DNA of 64,000 nt from Dugong dugon (lineage: Eukaryota > Chordata > Mammalia > Sirenia > Dugongidae). Each line of letters starts with the position of its first letter. The first letter of the stretch is position 1. Below are positions 31,985 to 43,225 of the stretch, one piece after another. Made by a program: the position numbers and the translations under genes. Location of the stretch: the NCBI GenBank assembly GCA_030035585.1, contig CM057462.1, positions 98,725,234 through 98,789,233 on the forward strand, in the 5' to 3' direction. The notes beneath the pieces were generated by a model. The model was given only the letters and a program-made list of their open reading frames with translations, ran no database searches and was not told where the DNA came from.

Positions 31985-33952
31985 CCTGTCTTGTTTTGTA
32001 AATGTTTTGATTTTATCTGCTGTCTTTGGGGCATTCAGTAGTTATTTTCCTCATTTATTGATTGTAGATTTGTTTGTTTAATCCATTTTTAAAAAAAAAA
32101 ACTTTGTCTATTTCTGAGCAGGCAGAGTGTGTGTTCTTTGTTGTTTGCTCTTCTGTGGGGACAATACTTTTCACCTCCTTCTCCAATTGGCATGGTCAGT
32201 CACTCAGATATGGTATGGCAGGGCAGGTGTAGCTGAAGAGGAGTTACTGGGACGGGTTGTTTGTGGCACTTACTACAGCCACCTGGGCGGGTCAGTAATC
32301 AGTGCAGGGGAGGTTCCAGTAGGCCATGTCTGCGCTGCTTGGTAGCTTGATGTCAAGCACACAGTGCAGGTAGGCAGGATGCAGCAGGGAGATCGTTATA
32401 TGTGGAGCTAAGATGGATATGGGAGAGAAGAGAGAGGAACAGGAGCCAAAAACATACAAACAAACAAAAAAGAATGCTAGGGGAGCTTGCCGTTGGAGTG
32501 GAGAGATGAGAGACTATGAAATGGAGACAAACACTAAGGGGAAGAGGAAGAAAAAAGAAGAAAATAATTTGTAAATAAAAATCGGAAAGGTTAAAGGACC
32601 ACAAAGTTCCCAGGGATCCCACCAGTGCATGTATGACGTCTGGGGATGTCGCTCTCAGGTGTTTCAGTACAGCCTGGCTAGAAGGCACAGAGGTATACAA
32701 CGCTAGGTATTCAGGGAACAGAAAGAGAAGGAAGATATAGAGAGACGAGAAACTGAGCAATGAAGAAAGACAAAAAGGGAAAAAGAGGGAAAAGAAAACA
32801 AAATAAATTAAAAAAAAAAAAAAAAAAAGAACAAGAAAGGCCCCCAAAAAACAGAAAAAGAAAACCAACGAAAAAAGAAATGCTTTCAGGGATCCCTCTG
32901 CATGTCTGTGCAAGTTGAGGGGGAAGTCTCCTTGCCATGCAGCACCGCCTGGCCAGAAAGGGCTCCTAACTCAGGAAAAGGAAAAGAAAATAAACAAACA
33001 ATTCAAAACAAACAAACGAACAAAGGCCCCGGGATCCCACCAGTGTGGTAGCCCAGACCAGGCAGCAGCTCCACACTCGAACAGAGCTCCACAGCCCCTT
33101 AGGAAGAAGCAAAGATGGCTCATGGAGCCAGGTATTTGAGCGAAAGGAGCGGGAGGTGGTGAGAGGTAAGGAAGAAATCAAAAGAAGCAGGAAAAAAAAA
33201 AAAAAGCAACACTAGCAGCCAACAAATGGCAGTCAGAGAGCCAGCTAGTGCGGGCTGGTGTTTCTTGGGTAAGAGACTGTGTCCGTGGGAAGCAGAGGGG
33301 GCCGAGTGTGGGTGAAGAAGAGTAGGGAGTGGGAAAGTGTATATCATAAATTAGCGGAGCTCTGCAGCCACTCAGGAAGAAGCAAAGATGGCACACGGAG
33401 CCAGGTATTTGAGCGAAAGGAGGGGGAGGTGGTGAGAGGTAAGGAAGAAATCAAAAGAAGCAGAAAAAAGCAACACCAGCAGCCAACAAATGGCACTCAG
33501 AGAGCCAGCCTATTCGGGTGTGTAGAATCCAAGCAGCCAGTGTTTCCCGGACAAGAGATTGTGGCCGTGGGAAGCAGAGGAGACTGAGTCGGGGTAAAGA
33601 AGGGGGGGGTGGGAAAGCGTATATCGCAAATTACTGGTTGTTTTGTCTCCCGCTGGATGCTGCGTGAGGCTGCTTTCTCGTACCCCGTTTGCTGGTCTCC
33701 GATAGGAGTCCAAGATGGCGGATCCGAGCTGTGTTAGCTGGTAGGGGACTTCTTCATGACTCTCTCCTTGCTCTCCATTCTCTGTCAGTTTTCTCACTCT
33801 ATTTGGTGTTTGGCTGAGTTCTTTATCTCTTCATTTGATGTTTTAGGGTTTCAGGATTGTTGTATTCTCTGTTCGGCTTAGTTTTTCAGATCTTTGATGT
33901 GGAGGGACGGCGTGGTGCTTCTGCCTAGAGCACCATTTTGCTGGAACTCCCC
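31985..33952 (-). promoter_or_regulatory. L1-B 5'UTR / internal promoter, 2 kb
   Basis: Unusually long 5'UTR, purine-rich on the plus strand and with A-runs at about 32811-32828 and 33190-33203. It contains two well-matched tandem units (33081-33633) and weaker repeats of a 'gggatccc' module at about 32611, 32886 and 33027. AAGATGG (CCATCTT in L1 sense, a YY1-type core) occurs at 33112-33118, 33385-33391 and 33712-33718. Long open frames inside it, such as 32353-32913, are composition artefacts. Confidence 0.75.
33081..33633 (-). repeat. Two tandem ~275-bp units in L1-B 5'UTR
   Basis: 33081-33353 and 33354-33633 are near-copies: both contain 'ggaagaagcaaagatggc', 'gtatttgagcgaaaggag', 'gagaggtaaggaagaaatca', 'agcagccaacaaatggca' and 'gggaaag(t/c)gtatatc'. 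Offsets between matching points are 273-280 bp, with an A-run indel and a short insertion near 33515. This resembles the tandem monomer promoters of rodent L1s. Confidence 0.85.
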
Positions 33953-33967
33953 TTGGTTAAGTCTTTT

Positions 33968-36900
33968 GATGAGCAAACGTGTTTGATTTTTAGGAGCTTC
34001 CATTTATTTAGTCTCTCTTCTGGTGCTTGTGCATTGTTACTTATGGTTCATATTCTATTTATGCCATGTATTAGGGCTCCTAACGTTGTCCGTATATTTT
34101 CTTCCATGATCTTTATCGTTTTTGATTTTATATTTAAGTATTTGATACATTTTGAGTTAGTTTTTGTGTATGGGATGAGGTATGGGTCTTGTTTTAGTTT
34201 TTTGCCGGTGGATATCTAGTTCTGTCAGCACCATTTGTTAAAGAGATGGTCTTTTCCCCAATTAATGGACTTTGGGCCTTTGTCAAATATCAGCTCTTCA
34301 TAGGTGGATAAATTTATGTCTGGATTCTCACTTCTGTTCCATTGGTCTATGTATCTGTTGTTGTACCAGTACCAGGCTGTTTCGACTACCATGGCAGTAT
34401 AACAGGTTCTAAAATCAGGTAGTGTGAGGCCTCCCACTTTGTTCTTCTCCTTGAGTAATGTTTTACTTATTTGGAGCCACTTCCCTTTCTATATGAAGTT
34501 GGTGATCTGTTTCTCCATCTCATTAAAAAATTCGATTGGAATTTGGATTGGGATTGTATTGTATATGTAGATCGCTTTGGGTAAAATTGACATTTTCACA
34601 ATTTTGAGTCTACCTATCCATGAGCAGGGTTTGTTTTCTGCTTATGCAGGTCTCTTTTGGTTTCCTGCAGTAGTGTCTTGTAGTTTTCATTGTGTACATC
34701 ATTTATGTGTCTCTTTAGATCTATTCCTAAGTATTTTATATTCTTGGGGGCTATTGTAAATGGTTTTGATTTGGTGATTTCCTCTTCCAGGTGTTCGTTG
34801 TTGGTGTAAAGGAATCCAACTGATTTTTGTGTGTTTATCTTGTATCCTGAAACTTTGCTGAAATCTTCTATTAGTTCCAGTAGTCTTCTTGTGGATTCTT
34901 TCAGATTCTCTGTGTATAAGATCATATCATCTGCAAATAGAGATACTTTGACTTTTTCCCTACCGTTTAGAATGCGCTTTATTTCTTTTTCTAGCCTAAT
35001 TGCTCTGGCTAGGACCTCCAGCACAATGGTGAATAAGAGTCGTGATAAACAGCATCCTTGTCTGGATACCATTCTCAAGGGGAATGCTTTCAAAGTCTCT
35101 CCATTTAAGATGATATTGGCTGTTAGCTTTGTATAAATGCCTCAATGATATTGAGGAATTTCTGTTCTATTCCTATTTTGTTGAGAGTTTTTATCATGAA
35201 TGGGTGTTGGACTTTGTCAAATGCCTTTCCTGCATTAATTGATAAGATCATGTGGTCCTTATCTTTTGTTTTATTAATGTGATGGATTACATTGATTGTT
35301 TTTCTAATGTTGAACCATCTCTGCATACCTGGTATAAATAACACTTGATCATTGTGAATTATTTTTTTGATATGTTGCTGAATTCTATTGGCTAGAATTT
35401 TGTTGATGATTTTTGCATCAATTTTCATGAGGGATATTGGTCTGTAATTTTCTTTTTTTGTGTGGTGTCTTTGCCTGGTTTTGGTATCAGGGTGCTGCTG
35501 GCTTCATAGAATGAGTTTGGGAGTATTCCATCCTTTTCTGTGCTCTGAAATATCTTTAGTAGTAGTGGTGTTAACTCTTCTCTGAAAGTTTGGTAGAATT
35601 CTGCAGTGAAGTCATCTGGTCTGGGAGTTTTTCTAATTATCTTTTCAATCTCTTCTTTTGTTATGGGTTTATTTAGTTGTTCTACCTTTGTTTGTGTTAG
35701 TTTAGGTAGGTAGTGAGTTTCTAGAAATTTGTCCATTTCCTCTAGGTTTTCAAAGTTGTTAGGGTACAATTTTTCGCAGTATTCATTATGATTCTTTTAA
35801 TTTCATTTGGGTCTCTTGTGATATCACCCATCTCGTTTGTTATACGGGTTATCTGCTTCCTCTCCTGTTTTTCTTTTGTCATTTTGGCCAGTGGTTTATC
35901 AATTTTGTTGATCTTTTCAAAGAACCAGCTTTTGGTCTTTTTAACTCTTTCAATTTTTTTTCTATTCTCTATTTCATTTAATTCTGCTCTAATTCTTATT
36001 ATTTTCTTTCTTCTGCTACCTGACGGCTTCTTTTGCTGCTCTCTTTCTACTTGTTCCAGTTGTAGGGTTAATGTTTTGATAATGGCCCTTTCTTCTTTTT
36101 GGATGTTTGGATTTATTGCTGTAAACTGACTTCTGTGCACTGCTTTTGCTGTGTCCCAAAGGTTCTCGTAGGATGTGTTTTCATTCTCATTTGAGTCTAT
36201 GAGTTTCTTTATTCCATCCTTAATTTCTTCTATAACCCAGTAGTTTTTAAGCAAGGTGTTGTTCAGTTTCCATGTGTTTGATTTTTTTCCTTGCTTTTTG
36301 TGTTGTTGATTTCCACTTTTATGGCTTTATGGTCAGAAAAGATGCCTTGTAATATTTCGATGCTTTGGATTTTGTTAAGGCTTGCTTTATGGCCTAATAT
36401 GTGGTCTATTCTGGAGAATGTTCCATGTGCATTGGAAGAGAAAGTATACTTGTCTGCTGTTGGGTGGAGTGTTCTGTACATGTCTATGAGATCAAGTTGG
36501 TTTGATTGTAGCATTTAGCTCTTCTGTGTCTTTGTTGAGCTTCTTTCTGGATGTTCTGTCCTTCACTGAAAGTGGTATGTTGAAGTCTCCTACTACTATT
36601 GTGGAGCTGTCTTTCTCTCTTTTCACTGTTGTTAGAGTTTGTTTTATGTATTTTGGAGCCCTGTCATTGGGTGCATAAATATTTATTATAGTTATGTTCT
36701 CCAGGTTTATTGACCCTTTAATCATTATGTAGTGTCCTTCCTTATCCTTTGTGGTGGATTTTACTTTAAAGTCTGTTTTGTCCGAGATTAATATTGCCAC
36801 TTCTGCTCTTTTTTGAGTGTTGCTTGCTTGATATATTTTGTGTCTTTAAGTCTAAAGTGTATATCTTGTAGGCAGCATATAAATGGATCATGTTTTTTTA

Positions 36901-36990
36901 TCCAATCTGCCACTTTCTGTCTCTTTATTGGTGTGTTTAGTCCATTTATATTCAGTGTAATTATTGATTGGTATGAGTTAGTGCTGTCCT
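33968..36990 (-). pseudogene. L1-A ORF2 pseudogene (5' portion)
   Basis: The start codon position (complement of cct, 36988-36990) reads AGG instead of ATG when aligned with L1-C. Endonuclease pieces: 36492-36800 ('[19 protein letters not shown]', 'VVGDFNIPLS') and 36263-36514 ('GIFSDHKAIKVEINN'). Linker: 35742-36254, with a Lys/Arg-rich stretch. RT: 35425-35769 ('[10 protein letters not shown]'), 35123-35428 ('[18 protein letters not shown]', motif A with Asn for Asp) and 34614-35093 (FADD box 'LFADDMILY'; '[19 protein letters not shown]'). 34225-34437 is a later RT-thumb region. The C-terminus lies beyond L1-B at 24900-25623. Many frameshifts. Confidence 0.9.
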
Positions 36991-37428
36991 TTTGATATCT
37001 TTTTTCGTGTGATGTTCACAGTTTCTTTGTTCCACTTAATTTTCTGTGCTGAGTGTTTTTCTTTATGTATTTTCTTTTCATTGTTGTTGATTTTGTGTTT
37101 GCTCAGTCTTTATATTTTTCAATTTTTTCAGTTTGACTTGTAGGATTGTTAGTTCCCTTTGTAGTTACCTTAATGTTTACCCGTATTTTTCTAAGTTTAT
37201 ATCAGTCTTCTATTTCTTTATATCACCTTGACTTCCTCTCCATTTAAAAAATCTATGTCTATATTTTTTAATTCCCTCTTTTTTGTTTTAATGTTGTCAT
37301 CTTTTACATATTGATGTCTGTTTCCCTATTTTAAGTGTTTTAGCTTTGATTTACTTCTGTGACTTCCCCATCTAGGTTGATATCTGGTTGCTCTGGCCTG
37401 TGTTCTAGTCATGGGTTGTTATCGGATG

Positions 37429-38339
37429 TTACTGATTTTCTAACTTGAGGACTCCTTTTAGTATTTCTTGTAATTTTGGTTTGGTTTTTGCAAATTCCCT
37501 AAACTTCTGTTTATCTGGAAATGCCCTAATTTTGCCATCGTATTTGAGGGACAGTTTTGCTGGATATATAATACTTGGCTGGCAGTTTTTTTCCTTCAGG
37601 GCTTTATATATGTCATCCCATTGCCTTCTTGCCTGCATGGTTTCTGCTGAGTAGTCTGACCTTATTCTTATTGACTGTCCTTTGTAGATGACTTTTTGTT
37701 TATCCCTAGCCATGCTTAAAATTCTCTGTTTATCTTTGGTTTTGGTAAGTTTGATTATAATATGTCTTAGTGACTTTCTTTTGGGATCTACCTTGTGTGG
37801 GGTTTGATGAACATCTTGGATAGATATCTTGTCATCTTTCAAGATATCAGGGAGGTTTTCTGCCAACAAATCTTCAACAATTCTCTCTGTATTTTATGTT
37901 ATCCGCCCTCTATTTTGGGACTCCAATCACTTGTAGGTTGTTACCCTTGATAGAGTCCCACATAATTCTTAGGGTTTCTTCATTTTATTAAATCCTTTTA
38001 TCTGATTTTTCCTTAAATAAGTTGGTGTCACATGCTTTATCTTCAATCTCACTAATTCTGACTTCCATTGCCTCAATTCTGCTCCTATGGCTTTCTATTG
38101 ACTTGTCTAATTCTGAAATTTTATTGTTAATATTCTGGATTTCTGATTGTTGTCTCTCTGTGGATTCTTGCAGCCTGTTAAATTTGTCATTATGCCCTTC
38201 TCTAATCTTTTTAATTTCCTCTATTGTGTGTTCTGCATTTTGCTTAATTTCCTTCCTAATTTCTTAAAGAGTTCCTTATGTTAATCTTTTGTGTTCTGCC
38301 TCCAGTAATTTTATTTTGAGAGCTTGCTGAAACTATCAT
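37429..38339 (-). pseudogene. L1-A ORF1 pseudogene
   Basis: A 146-residue frame at 37429-37869 covers the RRM end and C-terminal domain ('LRHIIIKLTKTKDKQRILSM', 'SAETMQARRQWDDIYKAL') to the natural stop at 37429-37431. The start (ATG complement at 38337-38339) leads into a shortened N-terminus relative to L1-C, with a deletion of about 36 bp and an early stop; the coiled coil is degraded. It is not expressed as a full ORF1p. Confidence 0.87.
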
Positions 38340-39749
38340 GCATTGCCTCTTTATGTGATTTGATATTGACTGTTGTCTCCGAGCCCTCAATAAGTTATTA
38401 TATTAGTTTGTTTTATGTTTGCTTACTGTGTCCTAGGTTCTTATTTTGTTTTGATATGCCCAAATAGGCTGCTTGTGTGATCTAGTTTGATTACTGGCAC
38501 TTTTCAAGTTGTAATGTCCTGTCACTAGGTGGTTAGAGCTGTTACTAGGTTTGTGAGCTCAGGAGTCTGCCCACTCCTTCTGTATGGAATTAGCTCAGGT
38601 GCCCAAGTAGATAGCCACCAAGTGTGTGGTGTAGGCTCTCATTACAGTCCTAGACAAGCATGGGTGATTGACGTAGGCACAGGAATCCAGCTGCAGCAGG
38701 GGGACACACTCTGAGCAAGGCAGGAGGCTGACGGCCACCCCAGACTGTCTAGGAGGAAGGTGTGTCCCTGTTCCCTAGAGCTCAGAGGTGGGTGGGTTTT
38801 ACAGCCGAACTGTGAGTATCTAATGCTTTTGGCTATAAGGACTGGGGGTCACCTCTTATTCATGGGCCCCTATTGCAGGTGGCTAGGTGGCTTGGGTGGA
38901 GCCACCAGGCCCATGATGTGTGTAGGTGAAGACTCTGCTTAATTGGCAGAGCAGTGTCAAATGTCATGAACCTGCCACTTCACAGCTGAAACAATTGAAG
39001 TTAGAGTTCTGGTATATACCCTGTTGCACTGCAATAATGAGGGCCTACGCTGTTGAGATGGGCCCACAAAAGTCTATGCAGGGGGAAAGGCACTCAAAGT
39101 CTGTGGATCCCTTATGCCTGTGCCTTGGCTAAGGAGCTGTGCCTATCCTGGGTTCCTGGCTTAGTGAAGCCAGCATTTTATTTTTTCCCGTTTGTTAATT
39201 TGTTCACTCTCCAAAGCAGGGAGAATGGCTCTGGTCCTGTGACAGATCCTACTTCTGGCCCAGGGGACTAGGAAATTGCTGAAACTAGTCCAGGACCCAG
39301 TGCAGAGCAGGGAGCAGGGAGGTAAATGGGAGAGAGGTTTTTCCCTAAGGGAGGTGTTTTTGATCCGTGTGGTAAGCTGTACGCAAGAACTTATCTTTTG
39401 CTGATGTGGGCTGCTTCTCACCGGTTCTGGATAGCCATGTAGACTCTCTGGTGCTGGTTCTCTGCCAGTGTGGAAAATGCACCTCCCGAGCACTGTCGCT
39501 TGCCAGCTTCACCACTCATCCCTGAGCTGACCAGGCCTGAAGGGCTCAGGCTCTTGCTGGGTCAGGTCTGGCAACTCCTTCCTGCTTTTGAACCATCTCT
39601 CCCTGCCCCTGCCACTCAGTCTGGTTCCTCAACTTTGCCTTTAATGTTCAGGGCCCCCATATATAATTGAATCACTTGTTTTTTCAGGTCTTTGTTGTAA
39701 GAAGGTCCACCAGAAGCTTCTGACTAATCTGCCATCTTGGCCCCACCCC
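38340..39749 (-). promoter_or_regulatory. L1-A 5'UTR with terminal YY1-type site
   Basis: About 1.4 kb parallel to the L1-C 5'UTR. CCATCTT at 39732-39738 (AAGATGG in L1 sense) lies within 20 bp of the 5' end, in the orientation known from human L1. Unlike L1-B, no tandem units are visible. Confidence 0.75.
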
Positions 39750-41860
39750 TGGCCATTTATTTTTTTAGTTTCTTCCTACACTGAAAATATTTTGAAGCTC
39801 TGGAGTTTTTATTCTTTTTTTTTAATCTTAGATTCTCCCTCAGTATCTTGCACAGTGTTAAGGGTGTAACAGGTGCTCCTTAAGTGTTTATGGAAGGAAT
39901 AATATAATAAATGAAAATAATGAGTTTACCAAGGAAAATTTTCCCCTTGTGTACGTAGCTCTGCTTTCACAATTGCGTCAACGGAGATATTGCTTTAGAG
40001 GAAATAGACTTGATCCTGTTTCCTCAATTAAATACTACCATCTTAGGTGAGTTATCTGAGTGTTCTTTGTGAACAGAGAAAAATACTACAAGACACTTTC
40101 AGTAATATCCAAGCATTTGGGATTATTTATCTGTGAGCTTTTCATCAATTTCTTCCTTCCATCATGTTTTTTCCTAGTAAGCACTAGTGCTGAATCACGG
40201 TTTTAATTTTTTGTTGTTGCTGTTAACATTTCATCTGGAAGACAATGACTCTCTCAGTTATAGAAAAATATATTTCCTTTGCTAGATTAGTGAATTTTAC
40301 GGTCTTAGTGCATTTTATTTTATTTTGGGTATCTTACGGTAATATAAATTGTCTGTTGTTTAAAATGGGGAGAAGATGAGTGGATTTTAGTTTATTTGTG
40401 AGATAGTTGCATTATGGTAGGCATAAGCACCCATAGTCGTTTAGTGTGCCATTGTGTTTTGTTGACAATATTACAAGAGAGGAAGAACTGTGTGGATGGT
40501 GAATAGACAAAGGGCAGACTATGGCCAATACTACAGACTGTCTCATCAAATCTATTCCAACCCATTATGTTCAAGAGACTGGACAATTAAAGCCATAGTC
40601 CTAGTAGGGTCAGGACTAGAATGAGGCAAGAGGTGCCAAGATCCCAAAATTAAAGGGAGCCTTTGCTCTCAGGCTTATGCGAGTGCAGGACTGGCACCTA
40701 AAAGTGAGTGTGTTCATAAATGCTTTGCTCTGACTGCCTCACTTGCCTCCCCCTTGTCCCAGCTCTGCTTTTTAGACTCCCTGACAGCTCAAGTTCTGCA
40801 TGTATCTTAGTTTCCACTAAGCAGGCAAATCCTTGTGAGATTTAGAAGCCAGAAGTGATGCGGAGTCACCTCTTGTGGGAATTCTCCTGTTCTTGCTGGG
40901 AAGCAAGTATGAGGAGGAGTCTGGGTTTTCTTCATTAGCTTTATCAGAGATTCCAGTAACTGGTTCCAGATTTGCAGGCATTGAGAGGAAGAATGCAGGC
41001 AGCATGCAGGGCATCCATTTTGCGGGCATAAAACTCAGTTGAGACGTGAGCTCCTGAAGCTAGTAATTGGGGTGGCATCTTCTTTATTCCATGCATTCAG
41101 GTAAGGTGGTGAGGTCTCAGAGCTAAGAATTTAATGGCAACATCTTGATCTCACACTTCAGCAGAGCTGGATGGTCCTGGAGCCAGGAGCCAGAGTAGCA
41201 ACTTCCTGGCTCCCAGGCTTCCTCATCAGGAAGAGACATGCACTCTTTTAGTGGCCAATTCTATGACAGTATTCTAGAAGTAATCTTGGATGTTCAGCTC
41301 ACAACCTGTCCTTCTAACCCTTCCAAAAATTTTTTGGCAAGTAATTTCCTTTCTACCCTTCTGATACCTGCAACAGAACCTTGACTGATGTAGAGAATAA
41401 CTGTTTTATCCCAACAAAAGAAAAAGAAATGACTGAAATAGAGTTTTCTTGTATATTGTCATGATTGACTAGAAACACATGTTTACTCAGGAAATATGTA
41501 TTTATTTTCAATTTTTCACCATATTACACATATGATATATATTAGTTTGAACTGATAAAGTGGGAATTAACTTTAAATCATGCAGAGAAATTAATTAATG
41601 AATCAATAATACTGTAGTTATTAATGATTAGAAATCAGCTCCTGAGTCTAAGAGATACAAAATACATGGCAAAACTGCCCTAAAGAACCTGCAATTGCTG
41701 TCATTTTTAAGAAAATAAAAAAACTCGATAATGAGGGGAAATAAGATTGTCCTCCAAGAAGGCAAGAATTATCTGTGAGATCCAATATATATTAATTATA
41801 TATCCAGTGTATAATGATTCAAGACATATATATTCAAAGTTATCTTAATATATTAATAAT
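39750..41860. other. Unassigned intergenic DNA
   Basis: Two kilobases without a gene or a repeat I can name. Short antisense open frames at 40392-40586 and 40817-41029 have no motif. The block 40580-41240 is somewhat more GC-rich and may be an old unclassified repeat. Confidence 0.4.
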
Positions 41861-41867
41861 TATAAAG

Positions 41868-42921
41868 AAAGAATATTTACTATCTATGCAAAGGCATTCG
41901 ACTGTGTAGATCATAACAAATTATGGATAACATTGCCAAGAATGGGAATTAGAGAGCACTTAATTGTGCTCATGAGGAATCTGTACACAGATCAAGGGCA
42001 GTTATTCGAACAAGCGAGAGGATTCTGCACGGTTTAAAATCAGGAAATGTGTGTGTCAGGGTTGTATCCTTTCACCACACCTATTCAATCTGTATGCTGA
42101 GTAAATAATCCAAAAAGCTGGACTCTGTGAAGAAGAACAGGGCATCAAGACTGGAGGAACATGCATTAACAACCTGCTTTATGTAGATGACACAACCTTG
42201 CTGGCAGAAAGTGAAGAGGACTTGAAGCAGTTATCGATGAAGATCAAAGACTACAGCCTTCAGTATGGGTTGCACCTCAACATAAAGAAAACAAAAATCT
42301 TCACAACTGGACCAATAAGCAATATCACGATAAATGGAGAAAAGATTGAAGTTGTCAAGGATTTCGTTTTTCTTGGATCCACAATCAACACCCATGGAAG
42401 TGGCAGTAAAGAAATCAAAAGACGCATTGCGTTGGGCAAATCTGTTGCAAAAGATCTCTTTAAAGTGTTGAAAAGCAAAAAATGTCACCTTGAAGACTAA
42501 GGTGTGCCTGACCCAAGCTATGGTATTTTCGATTGCTTCATATGCATGGGAAAGCTGGATGATGAATAAGGAAGATCAAAGAAGAAATGACACTTTTGAA
42601 TTGTGGTGTTGGCGAAGAACATTGAATATACCATGGACTGCCAAAAGAAGGAACAAATCTGTCTTAGAAGAAGTACAACCAGAATGCTCCTTAGAAGCAA
42701 GGATGGTGAGACTACATCTCACATACTTTGGAAATGTTATCAGAAGGGATCAATCCTTGGAGAATGGCATCATGCTTGATAAAGTAGAGGGTCAGCAAAA
42801 AAGAGGAAGATCCTCAACAAGATGGACTGACACAGTGGCTGCAACAATGAGCTTAAGCATAATGATTGTGAGGATGGTGCAGGACCAGGCAGTGTTTCTG
42901 TTGTACATAAGGTCACTATGA
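41868..42921 (+). pseudogene. RTE reverse transcriptase C-terminal part, broken
   Basis: Begins within motif A; the catalytic box at 42180-42191 reads YVDD rather than YADD. A 100-residue frame (42198-42500: 'YSLQYGLHLNIKKTKIFTTG', 'DFVFLGSTINTHGSGSKEI') is followed, after a one-base frameshift in the A-run near 42480, by a 143-residue frame (42490-42921: 'VFSIASYAWESWMMNKEDQ', 'VLEEVQPECSLEARMVRLHL'). Together they cover the end of the RTE protein. The missing N-terminus and the frameshift make it dead. Confidence 0.87.
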
Positions 42922-42957
42922 GTTGGAAGTGACTCAAAGGCACCTGACAACAACAAC
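41868..42957 (+). mobile_element. RTE LINE 3' half
   Basis: Sense RTE beginning just before RT motif A ('tctatgcaaaggcattcgac') and running to the 3' tail 'aggcacctgacaacaacaac'. It is 5'-truncated. Flanks 'ataaagaaagaatat' (41862 on) and 'ataagaaaaaatata' (42961 on) may be a degraded TSD. It is the best preserved RTE C-terminus in the window. Confidence 0.9.
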
Positions 42958-43225
42958 AACATAAGAAAAAATATATAAACTGGAAGAGGTGAAGGATTGG
43001 TCTGCCAAAGATAAATAATAAAAGAGTCACAGATGTAAGTGGCCATCTCCATCAAAACACTAGCTAGAGTACAGGAGTCTTAGTCATGGACCTTACAATA
43101 GATCCAATTTCCATCTCCTTGGAAAGATCATTCCCGTTATCATACAGACATATCAAATTATCTTAGTCTCGTGTCATTACACATCCAATCTTCCAATATC
43201 CTTTATTCTGTTTCCATGCCCACTT

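Larger units (their letters stand above)
25624..33952 (-). mobile_element. Complete L1 ('L1-B') inserted in L1-A
   Basis: An 8.3-kb antisense L1 bracketed by a perfect 15-bp TSD, ttggttaagtctttt, at 25609-25623 and 33953-33967, both copies being L1-A ORF2 sequence. Left to right: a short poly(A) complement, 3'UTR with a doubled end block, ORF2 (26790-30565), spacer, ORF1 (30989-31984), and a 2-kb 5'UTR with tandem units. The 5' end (complement of 'ctggaactcccc' at 33941-33952) is intact, so reverse transcription reached the full RNA end. It is better preserved than L1-A and clearly younger, but both ORFs have frameshifts. Confidence 0.95.
33953..39749 (-). mobile_element. L1-A, 5' part (antisense)
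   Basis: Continuation of L1-A after the L1-B insertion, starting with the second TSD copy and running through ORF2, ORF1 and the 5'UTR to the intact 5' terminus (complement of 'gccatcttggccccacccc', 39731-39749). Joined with 24333-25623 it makes about 7.1 kb plus the missing 3' tip. It matches L1-C along its whole length. Confidence 0.93.

Noticed and set aside
32353..32913. 186-residue Phe/Leu-rich antisense protein
   Set aside because: It reads through the L1-B 5'UTR and its A-run in a low-complexity frame; no domain or start context.
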